This document shows, piece by piece, positions 6,474-14,941 of a DNA stretch of 33,439 nt (positions within the stretch are counted from its first letter, which is position 1; each line of letters begins with the position of its first letter). The stretch is from Deltaproteobacteria bacterium. GTDB lineage: Bacteria > Desulfobacterota > Syntrophia > Syntrophales > Smithellaceae. The stretch covers positions 1 through 33,439 of the forward strand of contig JANYAY010000119.1 of the NCBI GenBank assembly GCA_025361065.1, written 5' to 3'. A model generated the notes under the pieces. It ran no database searches. It had not been told where the DNA came from and saw only the letters and a list, made by a program, of their open reading frames with translations. A program made the position numbers and the translations under genes.

Positions 6474-7376
6474 CTACGGCAAGAAGCTTTTTATGTGTGT
6501 TTCCAGCAAACGGTTATTATCAAAATCTTTAAGTTGGAGATATTTGGGTTTTGTGCCGACAAAAGCTGCTTTGGGGATCAGACCAATCAATTCCGATTCC
6601 AGAATATCGACGCCCCGATCAGTTGCCAGCGACTTCACCAAATCATAAATTGGTTTCAGCGGGGTCTCTTTATAATTAGTCAGGTTCATCGACACTTGAG
6701 CAACACTGCGACTTTTCAAAATAACCCCAATGGCCCGTACATGTTTTAATCCGCCGCTTTTCTCGCGAATTTGCGATGCAATTTTTTGGGCCAGACGCAA
6801 ATCATCAGTGTCTAAATTGATATTGTAAGCGACCAGCGGCAGGCGCGCACCAACTGCTGTTGCACCGGAACGTTCATTAAATAACGGTTTGCCGATATCC
6901 GGAGCATCGTCGGGAATAGACATTTTCTTCTCCAGCGCTTCGTAGCCGCCGCGCCGGACTTTCGCCAATTCATTGCGCTCCGGGACAAGGGCCGCCTCGC
7001 CATAAAAATACACCGGCACACCGAACCGTTCGAATAATTGTTGTCCAAAGCGATGAGCAACGTCAATGGCATCTTTCATCCTGGCCGTAGATAACGGGAT
7101 AAAGGGCACAACATCAACAGCTCCTAAACGCGGATGGACTCCGGTCTGGTTGCGCATATCAATTATTTCCAGCGCACGACCTGCTGCCGCCAGCGCCGCT
7201 TCCAGCACATCATCAGCCTTGCCCATAAATGTATAGACGCTGCGATTATGGTCGCTATCGCCGCTGAAATCAACCAGACGGACTGCGGGAAAAGATTTAA
7301 ATACTTCAGCAATCGCTGCTATCTTCTTTTGATTGCAACCTTCACTGAAATTCGGCACACATTCAATAATCTTCAT
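6474..7376 (-). CDS. ftcD: Glutamate formimidoyltransferase
   Basis: The 300-residue protein matches the stand-alone formiminotransferase (FTCD N and C subdomains). It starts MKIIECVPNFSEGCNQKKI and contains DFSGDSDHNRSVYTFMG, NQTGVHPRLGAVDVVPFIP and VPVYFYGEAA. The enzyme moves a formimino group between formiminoglutamate and tetrahydrofolate, linking histidine or purine breakdown to the one-carbon pool. The cyclodeaminase domain found in the vertebrate fusion is absent, as usual in bacteria. Its ATG is 4 bp after the phosphatase stop, so the two are co-translated. No other histidine-utilisation gene is nearby. It is the last protein gene of the smc-ftsY operon. Confidence 0.93.
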   Translation of the reverse strand: MKIIECVPNFSEGCNQKKIAAIAEVFKSFPAVRLVDFSGDSDHNRSVYTFMGKADDVLEAALAAAGRALEIIDMRNQTGVHPRLGAVDVVPFIPLSTARMKDAIDVAHRFGQQLFERFGVPVYFYGEAALVPERNELAKVRRGGYEALEKKMSIPDDAPDIGKPLFNERSGATAVGARLPLVAYNINLDTDDLRLAQKIASQIREKSGGLKHVRAIGVILKSRSVAQVSMNLTNYKETPLKPIYDLVKSLATDRGVDILESELIGLIPKAAFVGTKPKYLQLKDFDNNRLLETHIKSFLP

Positions 7377-7380
7377 TTCT

Positions 7381-8025
7381 TTATACCTGATGGATTTTCA
7401 TCGCCGGCAGCTCCAAACAAGTGAGACTGCCGCCGGAAAACGCTCCTGTATCAATTCCTATCTTATTCGGTCTGATCAAAGGGGAGCGAGACGGAGTATG
7501 ACCGAAAATTACCAGCTTGCCGAAATCATAATCCGAATCGATGAACTCCTGCCTGACCCATAATAAATCGCGAAAGTTTTGTTCGCTCAAAGACAACCCG
7601 GGTATTAAACCGGCATGAACGAATATATAATCCTTTGTTTCATAATACGGCAAAAGCGACTGATAAAAAAGCAGATGACTTGGGGGAATTTTTACCTTCC
7701 TGGTCCGGGGCATTGAGAAACGGGAGATGCCATAAGACAACAAAGTTGCAGCTCCTCCGTTATCCAGATACATCTTTTCATCAATGCCTGCAAGGTAGTT
7801 GAGGAACATCTGCTCGTGATTTCCCATAAGGCAGATGATATTTTTAAATTCATTCCGCAGCCCAATCACATAATCAACAACTTCTTTAGCAGATTCTCCC
7901 CGGTCAATATAGTCACCTATGAACACCAAAGTATCACATTGTTGATCAATAGCAAGGTTTTTAATTAGCCTCCGGAGCTGATCAAAACAACCGTGAATGT
8001 CACCTATAGCAAAGATTTTATTCAT
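7381..8025 (-). CDS. Serine/threonine protein phosphatase (PPP-type metallophosphoesterase)
   Basis: About 214 residues with the ordered PPP motifs: GDIHGCFDQL at the N-terminus (metal ligands), GDYIDRG, MGNHEQMFL, the histidine of FVHAGLIPG, and FGHTPSRSPL. It resembles the small bacterial PrpA/PrpB and lambda-phosphatase group, which removes phosphate from serine, threonine or sometimes tyrosine residues of proteins. A TTG one codon earlier (8028) could also start translation. The ATG at 8025 is preferred, with AAGG four bases before it. The gene follows ftsY by about 25 bp and precedes ftcD by 4 bp. A diadenosine tetraphosphatase (ApaH-like) activity is an alternative that sequence alone cannot exclude. 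Confidence 0.9.
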   Translation of the reverse strand: MNKIFAIGDIHGCFDQLRRLIKNLAIDQQCDTLVFIGDYIDRGESAKEVVDYVIGLRNEFKNIICLMGNHEQMFLNYLAGIDEKMYLDNGGAATLLSYGISRFSMPRTRKVKIPPSHLLFYQSLLPYYETKDYIFVHAGLIPGLSLSEQNFRDLLWVRQEFIDSDYDFGKLVIFGHTPSRSPLIRPNKIGIDTGAFSGGSLTCLELPAMKIHQV

Positions 8026-8050
8026 CAAACCTTGCCTATTTTATAAAGGT

Positions 8051-8962
8051 TTAATCGAGAAGTGCCGAGACGAAATCGTTACTGTTAAAGGCGCGTAAAT
8101 CATCCAGGCCTTCGCCTACCCCTATATAACGGACGGGGAGCCTGAGTTCACTGGCAATGCGGACTATAACCCCACCCTTTGCCGTTCCATCAAGCTTGGT
8201 CAATACAATACCGGTGGCGCCAATTTCTTCTTGAAACATCTTGGCCTGGATGACGGCATTTTGGCCGGTCGTAGCATCAAGAACCAGTAATGTTTCGTGA
8301 GGAGCGCCGGCCATTTCTTTACTCATGACTCTCTTGACTTTTTTCAGTTCTTCCATCAAATTGACTCTAGTATGCAACCGGCCGGCTGTATCCACAATAA
8401 CTACACCGGAATAGCCGGATTTAATTTTACCCACTGCGTCGAAAACGACAGCTGCCGGATCGGCATTCATTTTTTGCTTTATGACCGGCACATTTACCCG
8501 GCTGCCCCAGATTTCCAACTGCTCAATAGCTGCTGCCCGGAAAGTATCAGCCGCTACCAGAATAACTTCATGGCCGTCATTACGCAGCGAATAGGCTAAT
8601 TTCCCGATTGTCGTCGTTTTCCCACTGCCATTCACCCCAACAGCCATGATCACAAAGGGTTGACCTTTGGGAATATGTAAAGGTTTGTCAATTTGTTGCA
8701 AGATGGCGATCATACGCTCACGCAAAATCTTTTTAATTTGGGCAGCATTCTGGAGCTCTTTGCGTTTCAGCCGATCCTGAACATCATTGATCATATCATG
8801 AGCAAACTGCGGCCCCATATCTGCCATGATGAGCAGCTCTTCCAGTTCATCAAATAACTTTTTGTCCAGATCCTTGGCCCCAAAAAGGAGATCATCAACG
8901 TCGGTTGTCAGAACAGCGCGGGTCTTTTTCAACCCTGATTTAAGTTTATCCAGAAATCCCAT
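8051..8962 (-). CDS. ftsY: Signal recognition particle receptor FtsY
   Basis: The 303-residue NG-domain GTPase contains the P-loop GVNGSGKTT (109-117), ADTFRAAAIEQL (138-149), DTAGR (191-195), LDATTGQNA (228-236) and TKLDGTAKGG (255-264). It lacks the long acidic A domain of E. coli FtsY and has only a short amphipathic start, MGFLDKLKSGLKK, as in many bacteria. It receives ribosome-nascent-chain-Ffh complexes at the inner membrane for delivery to SecYEG. The frame extends upstream to a GTG at 8980, but the family start and a partial ribosome site (GTGGG) favour the ATG at 8962. It lies 120 bp downstream of smc, an arrangement seen in many bacteria. Confidence 0.95.
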   Translation of the reverse strand: MGFLDKLKSGLKKTRAVLTTDVDDLLFGAKDLDKKLFDELEELLIMADMGPQFAHDMINDVQDRLKRKELQNAAQIKKILRERMIAILQQIDKPLHIPKGQPFVIMAVGVNGSGKTTTIGKLAYSLRNDGHEVILVAADTFRAAAIEQLEIWGSRVNVPVIKQKMNADPAAVVFDAVGKIKSGYSGVVIVDTAGRLHTRVNLMEELKKVKRVMSKEMAGAPHETLLVLDATTGQNAVIQAKMFQEEIGATGIVLTKLDGTAKGGVIVRIASELRLPVRYIGVGEGLDDLRAFNSNDFVSALLD

Positions 8963-9082
8963 TTTTACCCACAATAACACCTTTCACGTATTTGCTTCTT
9001 CATAGCTATTTTCCCCACAGAAGTAAAGCAAGGGATTAACTAAGATGAATTGTCCTGTTGTTGCAAAAATATTAAGAAATTG

Positions 9083-12000
9083 TCAATTTAGATTAACCGA
9101 GACTAAAGAGGAAATCCCCTGCTTTTGCATGGTCACGCCGAAGAGACTATCGGCGACTTCCATTGTACTCTTATTATGCGTAATCATAACAACTTGAGAT
9201 TTACCGGCAACATCTTTTATCAGGCGGTTAAAAAGGTTGGTATTAGCATCGTCGAGCGCGGCATCAACTTCATCTAAAACCAGGAATGGCGTGGGACGGT
9301 ACATTAAAATGGCAAAAATAAGCGCAATTGCCGCCAGCGATTTTTCGCCGCCGGAAAGCAAACTGACATTTTGTGCCCGCTTGCCGGGAATTTGAATGGC
9401 AATATCCACGCCCGTTTCCAGCAAATCATTCTCGTCAGTCAAGTGCAATTCGCCATGACCGCCCGGGAAAATATGGGTAAAAACTTCTTTGAAACATTCA
9501 TTAACGGCGGCAAATGTTTCGGCAAATCTTGACCGGGAAATTTTATTAATCCGTGTAATTGTTCGCTCCAGAGAGCTAAGCGATGCATTCAAATCGGAAA
9601 TTTGAGCAGCTAAGAATTGGTAACGTTTATCGAGTTCTTCATACTCATTTAGCGCCAGCAAATTAACTTCACCGAAATTATCCATTTTTTGCTTATCATT
9701 CTCCAGGATGGATCTTAACTGCGCTAATTTCTCCTCCTCGATTCTGGTAAATCCAGAAAGTTGATCCTCCAAAGCAACGTTGTGTTTTTCCGTCACGGCC
9801 GCTTTTAAATTATCGCCATGTAAAACCACCTCACGGCATTGAATCTCCAGCTCATTAATTTGATTGCGTAAGTCATCAAGATTCTTTTTAAATTCTCTTA
9901 TTTCATTTTCCTGCGTTTTTAGTTGTTCATCTTCGCGATTTTTACCGGCCTGTTTTTCAGTTAAAACAGCCTCGTGCAGGGCCAGATTCCGGTAGTATTC
10001 GCCTAGCGCCGCCTGTTCCGCTTCAATCGTTTGAGTAAGTAAGGCAAGTTGCTTGTCGCAAGAAACGATCTCCTCATTTTTAATCCCAACCTCATTTTCT
10101 ATAGAACTGATGTCATTTTGCAGGCGCGACATCGTCCGCAGATCGGCATCTTTCTTTTCTTCGAGTGAAGCAAGAAGAACTTTTTTCGATGTTATTTGGC
10201 GCTCCTGCTCATCAATTGCCGCCCGTGATTGCTGCCTTTCGACATTAAAAACAGAAATAACCTCATTGAGCGTTTTTTCCTCTTCTTCTTTGCTTTGGAC
10301 TGCAATGCTGGTGGTGCGCAACCTTTCTTCAGCCTCGGCTTCTTCGGCTTTTATGTTTTGGCGATTAAATTCGAGAGCGGCAATTGTCTGCTTTAACCTT
10401 CCCGCTTCATCATTAAACCGCTCGCAGTCTTTTTTTCTGCCATTAACATCAATTTCCAGTTTGTGGATTCTGTTTTTTATCTGGCTTAATTCTTCTTCCC
10501 ACTGAGCAATTAAAGAGACCAGCCTTTTTTTCTGATCCGACTGCACAGAAAGTTCGGGAGCAAGGATGGCAATATCTTTCTCCAGTTCCGCTATTTCCCG
10601 TTTGGTGGACAAAAGGCTTTTTTCCACGGCGGAACCGCTGCCGCCCGTGAGCACACCATTCGGGCTGATTGTATCACCGTCCGGTGTAACAAAGGTGCCC
10701 CGGAAACCATTTTGCTTCCACAAACTAATCCCGCTGGCGATGGTCGGTGTAATTAATACATCTCCCAGCAGACAATCGGCAATTTGCTGGAAATCTTCAT
10801 GACAATTAACTTTACGCAGCAAAGGCTCTGCTTCCTGCAGATGATCGGCGTTGTATGTCTCGGCGGCATGGTTGCGCAATTCCACCGGCACAAAACTACC
10901 CCGTCCCAACTGATAGCTTTTGAGATAATCAATTGCCTTTACGCCATCTTCCTGGCTTTTAACAACAACATACTGGAGTTTGTCACCTAACACCGCTTCC
11001 ACCGCAGCCTCATACTCGCGGGGAACATTTATATGATCAGCCACAACACCGTAAAATTTATCACGACTATCCTGCTTATCAATAATTTCCTTAATTCCTT
11101 CATTGGACCATTTGTAAGCTTCCTGAAATTCCTGCAGAGAGTTAAGACGGGACGTTTTGACGCTGATTTCTTCTTTGATTTCAGCAATCCGCTCTTCAAC
11201 TGATTGCAGATCAGCTTTTGTCTTCTCGCATTCATCTGCCGTTGACTCTTTTCTATCTTGCAGGTTGATGAATTCTTCTTCGTCCCGAGACAGAGCTTCA
11301 TTGATAGATTGCAACTTACTTAAAAGCTCAACGAGCCTTTTTTTATCTTCGTCGATTTCACGATTTTCTCTTTCTTCCCGTTTTCTTAAATCATCGATAC
11401 TTTTGGTCAGAGAAGAGATCATGTTTTTGAACTTAGCTTTTTCCGTTACCACATCGATGTAAAGAATTTTCTTTTCTTCCAGGCGGCAGTTGAGCTCTTT
11501 ATCCGCATCGAGAAGTTCTTGAATCTTTTGCCGGCCGTCATTGTGTTCCGCCTTTAATGAAACGATCCGTCCATCGGCCTGGGTCGCAGTTTCCCGCAAA
11601 TTTTCAATTTCCTGCAGCAAATCGGCTTTTCGAACCTGCGTCAGATCGATTTCAGCGGCATCTTTCTGTTTGCGATCGGAAACATCGGATATCTGGCGGC
11701 GGGAAAATTCGATATTCTTCTCTTTAATGTTAATGGCATTCTTAACTTCGTATAGTTCCTGTTGGCTTTTATTTATCAGTTCATCATTTTCCAGCAGCTT
11801 TGCTTTCATCTCTTCCAGAACTGATTCCCGGGCCGTAAGACTTGCGCGCATACCGGCATCACGATTCTGCATTTCATTACGTGCCGCCTGTAATGACGAT
11901 CCTTTCTCCACAAGATCAGTATAATTATGCAGGACAAGGGTGAGATCATTCTCCCTCATGCGCTGTTTTATTTCTTTGTATTGTTCAGCTCGTTTGGCTT

Positions 12001-12631
12001 GCCGGGAAATAGCATTAAGCTGGGATTTAACTTCCTTGATGATATCGTTGAGCCGCTGCACATTTACTTTAGTTGCTTCCATTTTGCGGCAGGCAGCATC
12101 CTTCCGGCTTTTATATTTGGAGACACCGGCAGCATCTTCAATGAACAATCTTCTGTCTTCGGGCTTGGCCTCAACCATGTTGGCCACGCTGCCCTGTTCG
12201 ACTAAAGAATAAGTCCTGGCACCCACTCCGGTACCCATAAAAAATTCTTTGATATCCAGCAGACGACAGGGAGCACGGTTGATATAGTACTCGCTGTCGC
12301 CGTCGCGGACAACTTTCCGGGTAATGGATACTTCCGACAATTCCGCGTAGGCACCGATAAAACTCTGGCCGTTGGCAGCCAGCGTCATGGTAACTTCCGC
12401 CATGCTGACGGGAGCGGCATCCTGGCTGCCGTTAAAGACTACATCGTCCATTTTTTTCCCGCGTAATGCCTTAACCCGCTGCTCACCCATAGCCCAGCGC
12501 AGGGCATCAACGACGTTCGATTTCCCGCATCCGTTCGGCCCGACAATAGCCGTAACGCCGCCGGCAAAATCAAGAATGACTTTATCGCGGAATGATTTGA
12601 AACCGGATATTTCCAGTCTTTTTAAATTCAT
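9083..12631 (-). CDS. smc: Chromosome segregation/condensation ATPase SMC
   Basis: The 1182-residue length is typical of bacterial SMC. The N-terminal head carries Walker A GPNGCGKSN (31-39). Long coiled coils flank a hinge domain near residues 510-640 (YGVVADHINVPREYEAAVEAV, then the glycine-rich PNGVLTGGSG). The C-terminal head has the ABC signature LSGGEKSLAA (about 1092) and Walker B FLVLDEVDAALDDAN (about 1116). SMC works with ScpA and ScpB to extrude DNA loops and organise newly replicated origins. scpA and scpB are not in the window. The ATG gives the canonical start MNLKRLEISGFKSF, although its ribosome binding site is weak. It is the first gene of the minus-strand operon with ftsY. 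Confidence 0.97.
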   Translation of the reverse strand: MNLKRLEISGFKSFRDKVILDFAGGVTAIVGPNGCGKSNVVDALRWAMGEQRVKALRGKKMDDVVFNGSQDAAPVSMAEVTMTLAANGQSFIGAYAELSEVSITRKVVRDGDSEYYINRAPCRLLDIKEFFMGTGVGARTYSLVEQGSVANMVEAKPEDRRLFIEDAAGVSKYKSRKDAACRKMEATKVNVQRLNDIIKEVKSQLNAISRQAKRAEQYKEIKQRMRENDLTLVLHNYTDLVEKGSSLQAARNEMQNRDAGMRASLTARESVLEEMKAKLLENDELINKSQQELYEVKNAINIKEKNIEFSRRQISDVSDRKQKDAAEIDLTQVRKADLLQEIENLRETATQADGRIVSLKAEHNDGRQKIQELLDADKELNCRLEEKKILYIDVVTEKAKFKNMISSLTKSIDDLRKREERENREIDEDKKRLVELLSKLQSINEALSRDEEEFINLQDRKESTADECEKTKADLQSVEERIAEIKEEISVKTSRLNSLQEFQEAYKWSNEGIKEIIDKQDSRDKFYGVVADHINVPREYEAAVEAVLGDKLQYVVVKSQEDGVKAIDYLKSYQLGRGSFVPVELRNHAAETYNADHLQEAEPLLRKVNCHEDFQQIADCLLGDVLITPTIASGISLWKQNGFRGTFVTPDGDTISPNGVLTGGSGSAVEKSLLSTKREIAELEKDIAILAPELSVQSDQKKRLVSLIAQWEEELSQIKNRIHKLEIDVNGRKKDCERFNDEAGRLKQTIAALEFNRQNIKAEEAEAEERLRTTSIAVQSKEEEEKTLNEVISVFNVERQQSRAAIDEQERQITSKKVLLASLEEKKDADLRTMSRLQNDISSIENEVGIKNEEIVSCDKQLALLTQTIEAEQAALGEYYRNLALHEAVLTEKQAGKNREDEQLKTQENEIREFKKNLDDLRNQINELEIQCREVVLHGDNLKAAVTEKHNVALEDQLSGFTRIEEEKLAQLRSILENDKQKMDNFGEVNLLALNEYEELDKRYQFLAAQISDLNASLSSLERTITRINKISRSRFAETFAAVNECFKEVFTHIFPGGHGELHLTDENDLLETGVDIAIQIPGKRAQNVSLLSGGEKSLAAIALIFAILMYRPTPFLVLDEVDAALDDANTNLFNRLIKDVAGKSQVVMITHNKSTMEVADSLFGVTMQKQGISSLVSVNLN

Positions 12632-12974
12632 AAGATGTCTTTAATGCTTCCATTAAAATTTTAAGAACTCTAACAAAAGATATTTCCTTTGTAAAGAAAA
12701 AATACAACAAAATGTATTAACGAAATATTCATACCACAATATATAGTGCTTTGATCTTTTTTGTGATTTTTCCCCCACTTGTCCAAAAACCCTTTTATAT
12801 TTATTGGAAAAAGTTTGTTGCTATAATAAAAATGATCAAAAATTCATTTTTCAGCGATGGTTTTTCTCATATTGTGGATATCTGAAGTCGAAGAATGATT
12901 ATCCAGAGGATATCTGGCCACCTTTCAGCCCATTCTCTTATTCACAAAACACAAAAGGAAGGGGTAAAGGGGGA
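12632..12974. other. 343-bp intergenic region between smc and the thioesterase gene
   Basis: This stretch is very AT-rich near smc and holds no convincing gene. A 115-codon plus-strand frame running from 12804 into the thioesterase gene is an antisense shadow with low-complexity translation. The smc promoter probably lies at 12667-12695. The thioesterase gene ends at the right edge of the gap, but no intrinsic terminator with a T-tract is visible. Confidence 0.5.
12667..12695 (-). promoter_or_regulatory. Possible smc promoter
   Basis: On the minus strand, TTTACA (12695-12690) is followed after 17 bp by TAGAGT (12672-12667), about 35 bp upstream of the smc ATG. The hexamers are moderate matches, so this is a tentative call. 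Confidence 0.4.
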
Positions 12975-13391
12975 TCACTCTTGACACCCGTTGATAACCG
13001 ATTCCAGCTCAACTCGGAGGTCTCCTTCGATGGATGCCTTTTTGCCCGTTTTTATATCGACAGCGACAAAAACAACATCCGCCTCCAATATGACCCGATT
13101 TGTACCTTTGATGGTTATGGTCTGGTGGATAGTGCCGCTTGCTTCACTTAAACCGGAGATCCGTGTCCGGATATCCAGAATGTCGTCCAGAAAGGAGGAT
13201 TTTTTATAATCGATGCTGATATGGGTGAGTGGGATGTAAAAGCCGGTTTTTTGCACCCGGGAAAAGAAACCGGGAAACTGATCAAAGAAATCGTAGCGGG
13301 CTTCTTCGAGCATTTCCGGGTATCGCACGTTGTTGACATGGCCAAACTGGTCGAGATGGAATCCTCGAACTTTGATTTCCTTGTTTTTCAT
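12975..13391 (-). CDS. Hotdog-fold acyl-CoA thioesterase (4HBT family)
   Basis: The 138-residue protein has the YbgC/FadM-type 4-hydroxybenzoyl-CoA thioesterase signature GFHLDQFGHVNNVRYPEMLEEARYDF, with the catalytic-type Asp14, His18 and Asn20-21 and the Glu29/30 helix. A later hotdog strand pattern (THISIDYKKSSFLDDILDIRTRI, then ILEADVVFVAVDIKTGK) fits the fold. Such enzymes hydrolyse short- to medium-chain acyl-CoA or aromatic thioesters. An excellent ribosome binding site (AAGGAGG) lies 8 bp before the ATG. The gene stands alone on its strand. The substrate cannot be predicted. The organism also carries an ADP-forming acyl-CoA synthetase in this window, consistent with active acyl-CoA metabolism. 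Confidence 0.88.
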   Translation of the reverse strand: MKNKEIKVRGFHLDQFGHVNNVRYPEMLEEARYDFFDQFPGFFSRVQKTGFYIPLTHISIDYKKSSFLDDILDIRTRISGLSEASGTIHQTITIKGTNRVILEADVVFVAVDIKTGKKASIEGDLRVELESVINGCQE

Positions 13392-13663
13392 AGTATGTTC
13401 CTCCTTGAATTGAGAGCCGGAATGAGACGATTCCTGACCAGCCGGGGTTTCTCTTTGTCAGAAGAAAGATGCGACGTCAAGAAAAAGGTAAGGTAGTAAA
13501 TTCTTGAAAGACAGCTTATCTTTTCTTTATCCATCATGCGCACTGAGGCAAAAGCCTTCTCAAACATTACCGGTCATGGTGAGAATGTGATATACTTGTT
13601 GCCAGACGGGAGACAGGCAGGTAAATGTTTTTTTATTTTTACCGGCATTCGAAGGATACTTTT

Positions 13664-14572
13664 ATGACTCAAGGAAGACAGCGCAGTAAAAAGAACCCCG
13701 TATATCTTGAAGATATCACCGATGTTCTTCCATTCGAAGGGTCTCCGATAGCGACGAATGCCTTTTTTTCAGCCAATCTTTTCATGGGTCTGTACGACGA
13801 GAAACAGATCATGGAAAAGCTGGAAAAAGTGGGCATAATCAAAAATCTCCATCAGAGGGGATTCCGTAAAATCCTGATAAGCATCGACAGGCAGGATGCT
13901 TATACATCCCGGCTCTTTGTCAATTTCGATACAATTGCTGAAAAAACCAGGCTCATCGAGGTTATTGTTCGCGAAGGCTTCTTCAAACCCAGACAAAGTT
14001 TTATCCCGGCATATGATTTCACCGGCGGCCTGCCCATGCTCCTCATTGAATGGCTCGCACTTCAGGACCCCACAGCCGGGTTTACTTCCGATAAACCCAG
14101 GCTGCCCGGACAACAATACCCAGGCCTGGGGGGATTAAAGAACATGCAGGAGTTCCTCTATAAACTGGGAAAGGCTTCGGGTAAAGCTGCTATTATCGAC
14201 ATTCCCGAATATTTTCATACCGCAGTAATCTATTCCAGTCTCTATTCAATGATCTATTCCGTAACCTATTCCTTCTTTTCGCCGGTTGATGCAGGGATCA
14301 TGCAGGCCATGAGAAGAGATCTCAACGAGAGGTCCCTGGCAGATATTTCCTTTGCCATTGCCTTCGACTGCCTGATTAACAGCAATACCGGCGAACCCGC
14401 CAAGTGGATATCATCCGAACAGGTTTACCCAATATCAGAAAAGCTGAAGAGCTATGTGGAAGATGACCACTATAAAGAGATTGCCCTCGCCACTATGAAT
14501 GATTCAGCGTTTTCCATCAATTGGGAAAAGTTCGATCGACTAAAAGAAAAAGGTCTGTTGAATGAATTATAG
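13664..14572 (+). CDS. Conserved hypothetical protein, about 302 aa
   Basis: I do not recognise a characterised family. The frame opens at an ATG at 13625, but the ATG at 13664 has AAGGA eight bases before it and begins the plausible sequence MTQGRQRSKKNPVYLEDI. The protein is soluble, without a signal peptide or clear membrane helices. It has conserved-looking motifs DFTGGLPMLLIEWLALQDP (about 120-140), RLPGQQYPGLGG (about 150-160), and IPEYFHTAVIYSSLYSMIYS (about 180-200). The first part (RGFRKILISIDRQDAYTSRL) is strand-rich. The RLPGQxYPGLG and EYFH segments could be an active or binding site, but that is a guess. It precedes the DUF2007-like gene by 41 bp on the same strand. Confidence 0.75.
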   Translation: MTQGRQRSKKNPVYLEDITDVLPFEGSPIATNAFFSANLFMGLYDEKQIMEKLEKVGIIKNLHQRGFRKILISIDRQDAYTSRLFVNFDTIAEKTRLIEVIVREGFFKPRQSFIPAYDFTGGLPMLLIEWLALQDPTAGFTSDKPRLPGQQYPGLGGLKNMQEFLYKLGKASGKAAIIDIPEYFHTAVIYSSLYSMIYSVTYSFFSPVDAGIMQAMRRDLNERSLADISFAIAFDCLINSNTGEPAKWISSEQVYPISEKLKSYVEDDHYKEIALATMNDSAFSINWEKFDRLKEKGLLNEL

Positions 14573-14613
14573 ATACAAAAAATTAACATCTATTTAATAA
14601 GGGGATTGTTCCA

Positions 14614-14868
14614 GTGACCGGAGAAAAATGGGTTATTGTATCTAGAGCCGCGGGTATGATTAATGCCCAGATAATTTTAGGCCGTCTGCAAACCGAAGGC
14701 ATACCGGCACGTCTGCAATACGAAACCATCGGCGTAATATCATATTCTCTGGATGTTGATGGACTGGGTGAAGTACGGATTTTTGTACCGGAATCATCAT
14801 TCAACCAGGCCAAAGAAATTTTAGCTCAGCATTTTGACGAAAAAGATCTGGATTGGGAAGAGAAGTAA
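14614..14868 (+). CDS. DUF2007-like putative signal transducing protein
   Basis: This small 84-residue protein has the DUF2007 layout: an N-terminal strand (KWVIVSRAAGMINAQIILGRL), then a helix and GIPARLQYETIG, and finally GEVRIFVPESSFNQAKEILA. The domain resembles a small alpha-beta sandwich distantly related to PII-type folds, and its ligand is unknown. The start is GTG at 14614, preceded by AAGGGGAT. It follows the unknown 302-aa gene on the same strand and is convergent with the amrS gene on the right. Confidence 0.8.
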   Translation: MTGEKWVIVSRAAGMINAQIILGRLQTEGIPARLQYETIGVISYSLDVDGLGEVRIFVPESSFNQAKEILAQHFDEKDLDWEEK

Positions 14869-14941
14869 ACGGTTTTCTTGATGATTAATTCAAAAATAAA
14901 CCAGCACAAAGCCGAATAATGGACAATTTCCGGATACTTAG

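Noticed and set aside
10053-10505. 150-codon plus-strand frame inside smc
   Set aside because: It is antisense to the SMC coiled coil. The serine- and phenylalanine-rich translation is what the complement of glutamate/lysine-rich codons gives.
12804-13151. 115-codon plus-strand frame before and over the thioesterase gene
   Set aside because: It half overlaps the thioesterase in antisense, its first half is intergenic sequence with odd composition, and it has no ribosome site.
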